Source: Streptomyces sp. NBC_00353
GTDB lineage: Bacteria; Actinomycetota; Actinomycetes; Streptomycetales; Streptomycetaceae
Direction of reading: 5' to 3'
NCBI RefSeq assembly: GCF_036108815.1
Contig: NZ_CP107985.1
Span: forward strand, 496,001-560,000
DNA length: 64,000 nt
A model generated the notes under the pieces. That model was not told where the DNA came from. It made no database searches and worked only from the letters and a program-made list of their open reading frames with translations. How positions within the stretch are numbered: the first letter of the stretch is position 1; every line of letters begins with the position of its first letter. The translations under genes were made by a program, and so were the position numbers. Positions 8,752-18,087 of the stretch are shown here, one piece after another.

Positions 8752-9471
8752 TCAGCCCGGCACTTCCAGCTCGATACCGCCGATCCGGCAGCTCAGTCGC
8801 CGGTCGGACCGAGTCCCGATCCTTCGGGCGCCTTTCAGGTTCTTCGCAAAGGCCTTGCGCTGGGCCGGACTGACAGAGCGCCAGCGCAGCTCGACGACCG
8901 GGCGCACCGGCGGGATGAGCTCCCGCAGCCGCTCGTCGACCTGGGCGAGGCGGGTCTCGTAATCGTCGTCCGGCCGATAGACCAGATCGAGGTCGACCGA
9001 CGGCTCGGTGCCGCCGGCCTGGTGGTGACAGGCCGTGAGCCAGCCGGCGATCCAGTCGAGCGCGATCCGCACCGTGGAAGAGATCTGCTCCTGCCACTCG
9101 CCGAGGTAAGGCGCGTTCACCGAATCCGCGGTCACTTCCTCCGGCATCACGATCAGCCCGCGGACGGCGGTACCGAGCAGCTCGACGTGGATGCGCGGCC
9201 ACAGGCCGCTCGCGTCGATCCGGAAAGAGGGAAAGCGCCCCGCCATGCCCATCCCCGTCCGCAGCTGAGCCCAGTTCATCGCGTCGGCCGGTGGCCGGTC
9301 GGGCGTGTACGGCCCGGTAGTCCGATGCCCGAGCTGACTGGCGCGCATCATGAACACGGCCGCGAACTCGTCGCCTCGCAACGTCATGCTCACGGGGAAG
9401 AACGCCCCGATCTCGCCCATGAATACCTTGCTGGTGATCAGGGCTTCGATACTGGACCGCCCCGGGATCAT
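8752..9471 (-). CDS. unknown protein coupled to the kinase-WD40 gene, 239 aa
   Basis: The start ATG at 9471 overlaps the stop of the upstream giant kinase gene as ATGA, and a GGAGG ribosome binding site lies inside that gene's end, so translation is coupled. The protein is globular with no signal or membrane segment. Visible segments include IGAFFPVSMTLRGDEFAAVF, HVELLGTAVRGLIVMPEEV, then VRIALDWIAGWLTA and a basic tail (SPAQRKAFAKNLKG). No domain was recognised. Its position as the last gene of a three-gene cassette suggests an effector or substrate of the kinase; that is inference. Confidence 0.7.
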   Translation of the reverse strand: MIPGRSSIEALITSKVFMGEIGAFFPVSMTLRGDEFAAVFMMRASQLGHRTTGPYTPDRPPADAMNWAQLRTGMGMAGRFPSFRIDASGLWPRIHVELLGTAVRGLIVMPEEVTADSVNAPYLGEWQEQISSTVRIALDWIAGWLTACHHQAGGTEPSVDLDLVYRPDDDYETRLAQVDERLRELIPPVRPVVELRWRSVSPAQRKAFAKNLKGARRIGTRSDRRLSCRIGGIELEVPG

Positions 9472-12400
9472 CGCCGCCTCCTCCATCGCCGCCGCGCCGG
9501 CTTCTCCGGCGTCGGTGCCTGCCCCCGCACGCTGTCCAGCTCGGTCTGGACGGCCAGCGTGTCCGGGTGGTCGTCGCCCAGCCGCAGCCGCCGTTTCGCC
9601 AGCACCTCGCGCAGGACCGGCTCGGCGTCGCCCGGTCGCCCGAGCCGGTGGTGCACCCGCGCCAGCCCCACCCGGGCGTCGAGCGTCCGGCCGTCGTCGC
9701 GGCCGAAGCGCCTCACGAGCCGGGGCAGCAGGTCGGCGTACATCCGTTCCGCTTCCGCCTGTTCGCCGCTCGCCGAGAGCAGGGACGCGAGCGCCGCGGT
9801 CGCCTCCAGGGTGGCCGGGTGGTCCGGCCCCAGGTCCTGTGCGCGCTCTCCGGTCACCGCCCGGACCAGCGCCAAGGCCTCCGGCTCCCGGTGCAGGTCG
9901 GTGAGGACCGCGGCCCAGCCGAGCATCGCGCCCTGGGTTTCGACGTGCCCGGCGTCCCAGAGGTGGGAGCGGACGTCGACGACGAGTTGCCATGCGTGCT
10001 CGGCTGCGGCCAGTTCGCCCTCGCGGTGCAGGACCGGGGCGGCCTCAGCCAGCGTGACGAGGTCGTCCTGGAGCTGCTCGGCGAAGTAGCCGGCCCAGAA
10101 CTCCTCGGACCGGTTCAACTCTGCCTCCGGTCGCAGCAGCAGCGCGAGTCGTTCGGCCGTGCTCGGTATCTGTGTGGGCTCCCGGGTCGCCGCGTCCTCG
10201 GCCACGAAGCGTACGTACAGCCGATAGCCGGTATCGGTGCGCGAAACGATCTTGTCCAGTTCGCCGGCGAGCTCCAGGGTGCGGGTGACGGCGTGCCGCT
10301 GCCCGTCGCCGAGGCGGGCGAACGCCTCGACGAGCGCCGGGCGGCTGTCGTCGCGGGAAGGCAGCGGAACGGCGACCTCGGCCCGCAGCTCGTCGAGCGT
10401 GGGCTCGGCCTCCGGCCGTAGGGAGCCGGTCGCCGAGCCGAAGTCGTATTCCCAGTCCAGGGCCCAGGTCAGCAGGCGCCCGTGCTCGTCGCCGGCCAGG
10501 AGCAGGGTGCCGTCGGGGGCCAGCGCGACGTGCGTGACCGCGGCCGAAAAGCCGGTGAAGGCACGCAGTTGCCGGCCGGTGGTGAGGTCCCACAACCGGG
10601 CCTTCCGGTCCTCCCCGCCCGACGCCGCGAGCCGGAAGTCCGGTGTGACAGCCAGACTCCGCACGATGCCTACGTGCCCGGCCAGGACGTGGACGCAGCG
10701 CGCGCCCACGACGTCCCAGAGCCGGACGGTGCCGTCCACCGAGCAGGACAGCAGCCGCCGGGCGTCCGGGCTCGGCAGGACGTCGACCACGGCGTCCATG
10801 TGCCCGGTGAGTACCACCTCGCACTGTCCGTCGGCGGTCCGCCAGACCCGCACCGCTGCGTCGGCGCCACCGGTGACCACGAACCGGCTGTCGTCGCTCA
10901 GCCGCGCGGCGCCGATCCACTCGTGGTGCCCGCGCAGCACCCACCGGAGCTCGCCTGCGCGCAGATCCCAGATCTTCACGCTGACGTCCTGGCCGCGCGA
11001 GAGCCCGTAGCGGTGATCGGCGCTGACGGCCACGCCCAGCACCGCCCCCGAGTGCGCCTCCCAGCGCCCGATGGTCCGGCCGCTGACGATGTCCCAGGCC
11101 GTGACCAGGCCGTCGGCGGTTCCCGCGAGAGCCACTTGGCCGTCCTCGCTGACCGCGACGTAGTACACGTGGTCGCGGGGGCTGGTGAACAGCTGGACGA
11201 TCCGCCTGTCGCGCGGGTGCCAGGCGACGACCCGGCCGTCCTCGCCCCCGGACACCGCGAGCCGGCCGTCGGCGGTCATCGCCACGGCGCTGATGTGGCC
11301 GGTGTGCAGGCTGAGCGTGTGCAGCAGCTGCCCGGTCTCGACGTCGAAGACCCACGCTTCGGCGCCGCTCCCGGCGCGGGCGAGCGCGGTGGGGCTGCGG
11401 CCGCTGAACTCCAGGGCCCACGACCGGCCGTCCTCCGGGACGATCCGGCCCGCGGACCAGGCGTCGGCGAGCTCGGTACGGCGGCCGAGGGCGCCGAGGC
11501 GGCGCCAGAGACGCACCGGCTCGGTGTGGCGCCGGTGCCCGGGCAGCGCGCGGGCGGCGCGGATCAGACCCGCCGCGTCGTCGTGCCGTCCGGTGCCGGC
11601 CAGCGTGGCCGCCTCCGCCAGCAGCGCGGCCGCCCGGGCGGCGGTGGCGGCGACGTCCGGGGCTTCGTGCGGGCGGACGTAGCTCCACGGAGCCGGCGGT
11701 CCCGCGGGCGGCAGGTGCCACACCCGCACGGACTTCCCCTCGGCGGTGACCGCGACCCGCCCGGCCGCGCTGAGCACGACCTCCTTGGTGTCGGGCGTCG
11801 GGTCAAGGGACAGGCGGCACCGGCCACTGCCCAGGTCCCACACTCTCGACGGCTCGTCCCGGCCACCGCTGGAGAAGCCGACCGTCCCGTCCAGGTTGAC
11901 GGCGACCCGGCCGAAGCCGGTCTTCAGCTCCTGCCGCGGTTCGCCGGACTCGAGATCGACCAGGCGGACGTCCGTGCTGCCGAGGTCGACCACGGCGAGG
12001 CGGCCGTCGCCGCTGAACCGCGCCGACATCACGGTGCGGTCGAACCGGTGCACCAGCTCGCCCGTGCGGACGTCGTACACGGAGTTCGTGTGGCGCTGGT
12101 AGTCGATGACGGAGCACAGGGTGCCCTGTGCCCCGAGGACGTCCGCCTTGCTCTCGAACTGCCGGACGTCCAGGGGCTCGCGCGTCTCGAGGTCCCAGGT
12201 GACGGTTTCCCCTTCGAAGCCGCTGGTGACCGCGTGCCGCTGGTCCGCCGTCAGCGCGACCAGGCCCACCCAGCTGGGGTGGCCGGGCAGTTCGAACCCG
12301 GCCGCGGCTTCGAGGTCGAGCACGAGCGCCCGCCCGACACCCCCGCCGACGACCACGAGCTGTCCGTCGTCGCGCACCGCCACGGCCGAGGCACGATACT

Positions 12401-13817
12401 TCTCGAGCTGGAACTGTTGCCGGCACTCCTTCGTCGGGACGTCCCAGATCCGCAGCCCGCCGGAGCCGTCGGCCGAGACCGCGACCTGGCCGTCCGGGGT
12501 CAACGCGAGGGCGGCGATCCAGTCTTCGTGCTCCCCCGGCAGGACCGACTGCGCGGGGGCGGGTGCGTGCTCGACCGACGCGAGCGCGTCGGCGATCTGC
12601 GGATCGCCGGGCGTCCGCGCGTCCGCGTCCCGCAGCAGTGTGGCCGCCGCGACCGGATCGCCGCGTTCTCGGTGCACGAGCGCGAGCAGGTACTCCCCGA
12701 CACCGTCACCCGGATCCCCGAACCGCAAGGACTCCAGTTCGTCGACCAGTTCGGCGTCGGTGATCACCCCGGTCCGCCATCGGTGCAGCCCGCGGTTGTA
12801 GCGGGCGTGCGGGTGGTGCGGATCCGCCCGCAGAGCCCGGGTCCACAGCTCCTCGGCGCTGTCGCGGCGGCCGAGGTCCAGCATGGACAGCGCGTGGTTG
12901 GACAAGCCGTCGGCGAGCAGAGTGGCCGCCACCGGAGCGCGCCGGGGATACGGGCCGACTTCCCGCTCGTGCACCCGGATCAGGCGCTCCGCGAGCGGCC
13001 CGAGCCGGGCGGGACGCGCGGCCGGGTCCTCGGTGAAGCACTCGCGCAGCACGTCCGCCACCTCGGCCGGCACCGGCAGGACCGCGTCCGGGGCCCCGGA
13101 GCGGGCGAAGCCGTCGAAGACGCCGCCCGCCGCGGTCCCGTCCGGGTCCGGTGGCCGGCCGAGGAACATTTCGAGGATGGTGACCGCCCAGGACCAGGTG
13201 TCCGTGGCCGTCGTGAGCCCGCCCGGCGACCGCGCCTGTTCGGGCGAGCAGTACGCGGGAGTCAGGCCGCCGCCGCTGACGAACGGATCCGCGTCCCCGG
13301 CTTCCTGCCCGGTGGCCATGCGGGCCCGGGCCATGCCGAAGTCGGTGACCTTGACCGTTCCGTCCCGGGTGAGCATCACGTTGGCGGGCTTGACGTCCTG
13401 GTGCACGACCCCGTTCTCGTGCGCGTGGTCGAGCCCCCACGCGGACTGGATGGCGACGTCCAGCACCGCTCCCAGGGGCTCGGTCCCGTAGAGGCTCCGG
13501 CTCCGGACGGCTTCGGCCAGGCTGCCGCCGTCCGCCCACTCCGCGAAGACCCGGGGCACGCCGTCGAGGGTGCGGACGTAGACGCAGTTCGCGATGTGCG
13601 GGTGCAGGCCCAGCCCGACCCACACCTCGGCTTCCCGTTCGAAGTCCCGGATCGCGTCCGGCGAGCGGACCAGTGCCCGGCGCGGGGTCTTCACCGCCAG
13701 GTCGATGTCCCAGCCGTGGTGCCGGACCCGGTGCACCAGTCCCATGCCGCCGGTGCGCACCACGTCCAGGACCTCGTAGAGGTCGAGGATCAGGTCCCCT
13801 CGGCGCCACGTCGCCAT
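9468..13817 (-). CDS. giant Ser/Thr protein kinase with WD40 and TPR repeats, 1449 aa
   Basis: Domains in order. (1) Hanks-type kinase, about 14-270: Gly loop RTGGMGLVHR (21-30), Lys43 in LAVKTP, catalytic VVHQDVKPAN (Asp141), DFG at 159-161, then CSPEQARS and DTWSWAVTILEM. (2) A short TPR-like region at about 300-420 (RADPHHPHARYNRGLH). (3) A first block of WD40 repeats at about 430-690. (4) A helical spacer. (5) A second WD40 block at about 800-1110, with clear GH..V..V and RLWDV/RVWRT signatures. (6) A C-terminal TPR array at about 1250-1430 with ALVRAVTGERAQDLGPDHP-type repeats as in NB-ARC/TPR proteins. The catalytic loop is HQD rather than HRD, so it is a non-RD kinase. ATG 13817 lies 5 bp after the previous stop. 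It probably acts as a cytosolic scaffold kinase; the trigger and substrates are unknown. Confidence 0.9.
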   Translation of the reverse strand: MATWRRGDLILDLYEVLDVVRTGGMGLVHRVRHHGWDIDLAVKTPRRALVRSPDAIRDFEREAEVWVGLGLHPHIANCVYVRTLDGVPRVFAEWADGGSLAEAVRSRSLYGTEPLGAVLDVAIQSAWGLDHAHENGVVHQDVKPANVMLTRDGTVKVTDFGMARARMATGQEAGDADPFVSGGGLTPAYCSPEQARSPGGLTTATDTWSWAVTILEMFLGRPPDPDGTAAGGVFDGFARSGAPDAVLPVPAEVADVLRECFTEDPAARPARLGPLAERLIRVHEREVGPYPRRAPVAATLLADGLSNHALSMLDLGRRDSAEELWTRALRADPHHPHARYNRGLHRWRTGVITDAELVDELESLRFGDPGDGVGEYLLALVHRERGDPVAAATLLRDADARTPGDPQIADALASVEHAPAPAQSVLPGEHEDWIAALALTPDGQVAVSADGSGGLRIWDVPTKECRQQFQLEKYRASAVAVRDDGQLVVVGGGVGRALVLDLEAAAGFELPGHPSWVGLVALTADQRHAVTSGFEGETVTWDLETREPLDVRQFESKADVLGAQGTLCSVIDYQRHTNSVYDVRTGELVHRFDRTVMSARFSGDGRLAVVDLGSTDVRLVDLESGEPRQELKTGFGRVAVNLDGTVGFSSGGRDEPSRVWDLGSGRCRLSLDPTPDTKEVVLSAAGRVAVTAEGKSVRVWHLPPAGPPAPWSYVRPHEAPDVAATAARAAALLAEAATLAGTGRHDDAAGLIRAARALPGHRRHTEPVRLWRRLGALGRRTELADAWSAGRIVPEDGRSWALEFSGRSPTALARAGSGAEAWVFDVETGQLLHTLSLHTGHISAVAMTADGRLAVSGGEDGRVVAWHPRDRRIVQLFTSPRDHVYYVAVSEDGQVALAGTADGLVTAWDIVSGRTIGRWEAHSGAVLGVAVSADHRYGLSRGQDVSVKIWDLRAGELRWVLRGHHEWIGAARLSDDSRFVVTGGADAAVRVWRTADGQCEVVLTGHMDAVVDVLPSPDARRLLSCSVDGTVRLWDVVGARCVHVLAGHVGIVRSLAVTPDFRLAASGGEDRKARLWDLTTGRQLRAFTGFSAAVTHVALAPDGTLLLAGDEHGRLLTWALDWEYDFGSATGSLRPEAEPTLDELRAEVAVPLPSRDDSRPALVEAFARLGDGQRHAVTRTLELAGELDKIVSRTDTGYRLYVRFVAEDAATREPTQIPSTAERLALLLRPEAELNRSEEFWAGYFAEQLQDDLVTLAEAAPVLHREGELAAAEHAWQLVVDVRSHLWDAGHVETQGAMLGWAAVLTDLHREPEALALVRAVTGERAQDLGPDHPATLEATAALASLLSASGEQAEAERMYADLLPRLVRRFGRDDGRTLDARVGLARVHHRLGRPGDAEPVLREVLAKRRLRLGDDHPDTLAVQTELDSVRGQAPTPEKPARRRWRRRR

Positions 13818-13822
13818 CGTCG

Positions 13823-14485
13823 TCAGTCGATGGTGGCGACGTACACCGGTGTCCCGAGCAGGACCGACCTGGCCGTGCCGTCCGGGCTGTCGCCGTGCAG
13901 CAGGCGCTTGGCCACGAACTCGACGTTCTGCGCAGGCCACCGCAGGCTCGCCACGGCGCCCTGCACCCGGGCGAGCGCGGCACGATCGGCCCGGTCGAGG
14001 TCGCCGTCCACCGCGTCGGCGACGTACTCGTCCTCGAGGTCCGAAGTGACTCCCAGCCCGTCGAGCATCGACGACATCATCGAGCGCCCCACCCCGCGCG
14101 CCTCGGCGTCCGGCACGGAGTCCCACACATGCTTGTACGAGCCGCCCAGCCCGACGACGGTGTTCTCGCTCCGCCCGCCGAAGAACACCAGCGAGGACGT
14201 GGGATCGCCGGGGAACGCCCCCCAGCGCATCGGCAGCAGCCCCCAGAAGAACTGACCCGGCTCGTCCACCGATCCGAGATCACCGCGATCGCGCAGGTAC
14301 CCGACGACGGTCTCCAGCCGGCGGATCCGGTCGTCGGACGGGCCCTCGGTCGTTCGCTTCGCCGACAGCACCGTGAGATTCACGCCCAGCTCCGTCTGGC
14401 GCTTCGCCCCGAACCTGGGATCGATCTGCGGCAACAGCATGTCGATCTTGCTGTCGCTGACGTAAACGTAGTAGCTGAACGACAT
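13823..14485 (-). CDS. first protein of the kinase cassette, DUF7019-like
   Basis: A 220-residue soluble protein from ATG 14485, chosen over ATG 14506 because a GGGAGGGAG ribosome binding site precedes it. It begins MSFSYYVYVSDSKIDMLLPQ, then shows SSLVFFGGRSENTVVGLGGS and ends VLLGTPVYVATID. I believe this resembles the DUF7019 family of actinobacteria, which often sits beside signalling NTPases and kinases, but the family name is from memory. The gene is immediately upstream (5 bp) of the kinase-WD40 gene, in a three-gene operon. Role unknown; a sensor component is a reasonable guess. Confidence 0.72.
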   Translation of the reverse strand: MSFSYYVYVSDSKIDMLLPQIDPRFGAKRQTELGVNLTVLSAKRTTEGPSDDRIRRLETVVGYLRDRGDLGSVDEPGQFFWGLLPMRWGAFPGDPTSSLVFFGGRSENTVVGLGGSYKHVWDSVPDAEARGVGRSMMSSMLDGLGVTSDLEDEYVADAVDGDLDRADRAALARVQGAVASLRWPAQNVEFVAKRLLHGDSPDGTARSVLLGTPVYVATID

Positions 14486-14723
14486 TGCCAGCTCCCTCCC
14501 AGGCATTGACCTGCCCCAGCGTAGCGATCACGGCCCGATGCGAGCCATCAGATGCGTGGATCGGGCACCGTGAGGTTGCGGTGCCCGCGCTCCGATCGGG
14601 ATGACGCACACATTCAGAAGACCAAGTCGCGATCACGCAAAGGCCCTGAGGAACTGGCTGTGTTCGGCGCGGGCTACCGAGCTCGAGGGGACCGTCGTCA
14701 AGGACGATCCAGGTTGAACAGTC

Positions 14724-15188
14724 ATGTGCGGCTTGGGTGCAGGTGGGGCCGGACATCAGCGATCGGCCGGCCGGTTCGAGGCCGCCCTCGACGGCTTCGG
14801 CCGGGCACTGTCGCTCGTACGCGGCCCGGTGCTCGACGGCACTCCCGAGGGCCCGGTGCTGACCCGCTTCTCCACCTGGGTGGAGGAGGAGCGGCTCGCC
14901 TTCCTGGAGCCTTCCGTCGATGCCAGTACGGCGCTCGGCCGGCACCGCGAGGTCATCAGCCTGCTGAACACCCTCACCGCCGAGTACCCGTTGCGGAAGT
15001 CCTTCTACCGCCAGCTGATGCTGGTGCCGTACCGCTCGGAGCGGCAGGCGGAGACGCTCCCGGTGTACCGCTCCGCACAGCCCGTCCGCAGATCCGCACT
15101 GGGCCTGGAGCCCTGCCGGTCGCTGCGCCGAATGCACCAGGCGATCCTCACTTCTGACCGGCTCCTCGATCTCCCCGTGGCGAGCTGA
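14724..15188 (+). pseudogene. SARP/AfsR-type regulator fragment (BTAD domain only)
   Basis: The text GRFEAALDGFGRALSLVRGP, WVEEERLAFLEP, ALGRHREVISLLNTLTAEYP, YRQLMLVPYRS and LGLEPCRSLRRMHQAILTSD is the bacterial transcriptional activator domain of SARP regulators. The N-terminal OmpR-type DNA-binding domain is missing, and the region before 14765 is unrelated. It is a truncated remnant of an antibiotic-type pathway activator, not likely to be functional. The preceding region 14486-14723 has no supported gene. Confidence 0.7.
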
Positions 15189-15391
15189 CGGTGGCCATGA
15201 GGCACTCTGTGGCATCCGATGCGCCCATTCAGCCGGTGTTCGCCTGGGCGATCGGGTGAAACCGGTCTCCGCCCCCTCATCGATGTAGCCGAGTCCCGTT
15301 GCCTGTCCAGGCATCATGCCTGATCCCGCCCGCTCCTGATGGGTGCGGTATCCGAACCCCTGGGCACTCTGGAGAACAAGAAAGAGTCCTG

Positions 15392-15695
15392 ATGAATATT
15401 CACCGGTTGGCCCAGTGGACGGCGCGCTGGACGCTGTGCGTGCTTGTGGGCATTGCCCTGCACGTTCATCAACACGGCCACCGTCTGCGGCGGCGGCAGC
15501 GGGTCGGCCACCGTGAGCAATCCGACGACGGTCACCGGCGGCACCTGCAACGGCGGGAACGACGGTGGGGGATCGATCCTGCCGACCAACCCCAACGGCA
15601 TCCTCACGATGTTCAGCAACGTCAGCACCAGCAACAACATCATCAGCTCCGGCGGCAGCAACACCAACCAGACCTTCACGAAGACCACCGAATGA
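15392..15695 (+). pseudogene. small secreted Gly/Asn/Thr-rich protein, frameshifted in the signal peptide
   Basis: ATG 15392 starts a signal-peptide-like frame (MNIHRLAQWTARWTLCVLVG). The mature-looking text continues in another frame from about 15455: TFINTATVCGGGSGSATVSN, then TVTGGTCNGGNDGGGS, ending NTNQTFTKTTE at a stop at 15695. A single-base change near 15450 separates the two. The low-complexity tail with two cysteines suggests a small exported surface protein. A TTG start at 15444 could give a leaderless 83-residue protein. No family was recognised. Confidence 0.45.
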
Positions 15696-15949
15696 CAACG
15701 ACCTTCCGAGCGAGCCACCCCATCCCATGGCGGTGGCCCGGTTGCGTAACGGCGCCGTGTGCAGATCTTCCACCGCCGACCACTCCCGCCCGCCACGCTG
15801 CGCACACCAACGATCCGGATCGGCGGGCAGATCACACCTTCGAGGCCGAGCAGCCGCGCACATCGCACGTCTCGTGCCGAGGTCTCGAGACGTCAGTGGT
15901 CCGGCTCAACCCGGCGCCCTCGTATGGCGAACCAGCAGGGGAGGACTCT

Positions 15950-16927
15950 GTGTGTCAGGGAACACCAGCCGCAGGCCGCGCAGCGTTCCGGATGTCGGGT
16001 GGGAGGCCGTCGGTACTGTCGGCGGGCCCCAGAAGCGGTGAAACCAATACCGACGGCGACGCACTCCCGCCGCGGACCGGATCGGGCAACCTCCCACGGG
16101 CGGTCGTGTTGGCGGTGCTGGTCGGGGCGCTGCTCCCCGGCACTGTCGCAGCGTGCAGCCCCGGCGGCAAGGACGTGACCGCGACCAGCCGCCAAGTGCA
16201 CCTCGGGGCCGATTCACACGGCGTGCCGTTGCTGCGAGCAGAAGTGCGAGACACCCTCCCCCACGACCCGCAAGCCTTCACCCAGGGCCTGGAGTTCCGC
16301 GGCGGCAGCCTCTACGAAAGCACGGGCCTGGTCGGCCGGTCCTCGCTGCGCGCCGGACGGCCGGGCAAGTCGCCCACCGTGTACGCCGAGCTGCAGGCGC
16401 CCTTGTTCGGCGAGGGCATCACCCTGTCCGGCGACAAACTCTGGCAACTCACCTGGCGCAACGGCACCGCCATCGAGCGCGACCCCACCACACTCGCAGA
16501 ACGTCGCCGTGTCACCTACCAGGGCGAAGGCTGGGGCCTGTGCCACCAACGCTTCTCCGGGCGGCAACAGCTCGTGATGAGCAATGGCACCGACCGGCTC
16601 ACGTTCCGCGACCCCAACACCTTCAAGGCAACAGGCAGCATCGACGTGCGCCAGGACGGCCAACCCGTGACAGGGCTCAACGAGCTGGAATGCGCGCCCG
16701 ACGGCTTCATCTACTCGAACGTGTACCCGACGGACACGATCGTGCGCATCGACCCCAGCACCGGCACCGTCACCGCACACATCGACGCCACCGGACTCCT
16801 GACCCCATCCGAACGCAGCGGAGCCCAAGCACTCAACGGCATCGCCGCCGTGCCAGGAACCAACCTGTTTTTGATCACCGGCAAGCTCTGGCCCCGCATG
16901 TTCAAGGTCAGCTTCGTAGCAAAGTGA
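15950..16927 (+). CDS. glutaminyl-peptide cyclotransferase-like lipoprotein
   Basis: GTG 15950 follows a GGGGAGGA ribosome binding site. A basic leader is followed by a hydrophobic stretch ending in the lipobox VAAC at about residue 70, so the protein is predicted to be a surface lipoprotein. The rest is a beta-propeller of the glutamine cyclotransferase family (Pfam Glu_cyclase_2): DPQAFTQGLEFRGGSLYEST, GEGITLSGDKLWQLTWRNG, EGWGLCHQRF, LNELECAPDGFIYSNVYPTD and LNGIAAVPGTNLFLITGKLW. It would cyclise N-terminal glutamine of exported peptides to pyroglutamate. The length of 325 aa is normal for the family. The region 15696-15949 shows no gene. Confidence 0.85.
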   Translation: MCQGTPAAGRAAFRMSGGRPSVLSAGPRSGETNTDGDALPPRTGSGNLPRAVVLAVLVGALLPGTVAACSPGGKDVTATSRQVHLGADSHGVPLLRAEVRDTLPHDPQAFTQGLEFRGGSLYESTGLVGRSSLRAGRPGKSPTVYAELQAPLFGEGITLSGDKLWQLTWRNGTAIERDPTTLAERRRVTYQGEGWGLCHQRFSGRQQLVMSNGTDRLTFRDPNTFKATGSIDVRQDGQPVTGLNELECAPDGFIYSNVYPTDTIVRIDPSTGTVTAHIDATGLLTPSERSGAQALNGIAAVPGTNLFLITGKLWPRMFKVSFVAK

Positions 16928-16992
16928 CCGCCCTCGTCGGCATGCGACGGAGGGCAGGGCCGCGCTGTTCAAGCGGTCCCCCGCGGGCGTGG

Positions 16993-17700
16993 TCAGGTCA
17001 GTAGCTGTACCCAACTGGCGCTGAGTTCATCGAGCATCTGATTACGCGTCAGCTTCCAGTCGGCACGATCCCAGTTCTGGCCGACGAAGTCGAGCTGGGC
17101 CATCGCAAGAACGCCCCGAAAGTGGCGTTGATGGGGCTCGAGGCGCCCAGCCGTCGTCAGTCCGTCCTCGATGTCGCTGATGGCCTCCCCCATCCATCGC
17201 TCGCTGCTGACGCTGCCCCACACCACGTCGTCGACCGCGGCCGGGTCGAGGTACATGGGCCTTGGCCAGTACGCCCATCAGCGTGTGGCCGCCAGATCAT
17301 CTGGGCGGACGCCGGCCCAGCGCGCAGCTGAACCGGCCGAACGGTGTCCGTGCCGCCATGTACTGGAAGGCGTCGGTCACTCGGCGATGCCTCCCACGAA
17401 CGCAGGGGCGCCCGCGCCCTCGAGGTCCGTCCGTGCGAGCGCACCCGCGGTGTCCATCTCCCGGCCGGGCCGAGGACAGCGCGATGGGGACGAACATCGC
17501 GGGTTCCTCGTCCGGGGCCAGCGCGGTGGGACCGTACACCCAGTCGGTGAAGCCGTAGTCGTGGGCATCACGCCCGCGCATGATCGCGTTGCGCTGCAGC
17601 CGCTTCTCGCCGTCCAGGTGCCACAGGTCGCCCCACGCGCGGGCGGTGGACTGCACCCGGCGGCAGTGCTCGACGCAGACCGCCTCGTAGGAGGCGAGTC
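16993..17700 (-). pseudogene. unknown gene, frameshifted
   Basis: Two coding-like minus frames lie in order. The upstream one (about 17656-17480) reads STARAWGDLWHLDGEKRL and GFTDWVYGPTALAPDEE. The downstream one (17256-16993) reads DPAAVDDVVWGSVSSERW and MAQLDFVGQNWDRADWKL and ends at a stop at 16993. The frame is lost between about 17480 and 17260. No family was recognised. Probably a decayed gene of a protein of about 250 aa. Confidence 0.45.
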
Positions 17701-18087
17701 CGGCGTCCCAGTCCGGTACTCCGGCGTTCCCGGTGGACTGACGGGTGACTGAGTCACGGACGACAGCGTGCGCCGGGTTCGCCTACAAGACATGTAAATT
17801 CTGGAGAGCAGAACCACGGTGAACGAAGGCGCACCGGACGCCGAACCGGAAGGCCGCACCAGGCGTCTCAATGGCCGAGTCAAGCCGCCGACACTAGAGT
17901 CCGTGGGCAAGTTGCATGCGTCAGGCTGCTGGGAGCCGACGTACCTCTTGGCCTCGGCCTTCACTCCCGCCTCACCGACCTGCGGACCCACCGTCAGAGT
18001 AGGCGCTGACCTGAGGCTGATGGGTCGCCCGCTGCCACCGCTGGTTGCCCTTCGCCGCCCTCGGACGGCCCAGCGGTGGTCCGGCGC
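17701..18087. other. 387-bp stretch without a supported gene
   Basis: A plus frame at 17819-18097 exists but has poor codon character and no ribosome binding site. Nothing else was seen. Confidence 0.3.

Noticed and set aside
10482..14255. Very long plus-strand open frame (over 1200 codons) opposite the kinase gene
   Set aside because: It is the shadow of the high-GC minus-strand gene; the text is Arg/Gly/Pro-rich without domains and the minus strand carries clear kinase, WD40 and TPR motifs.
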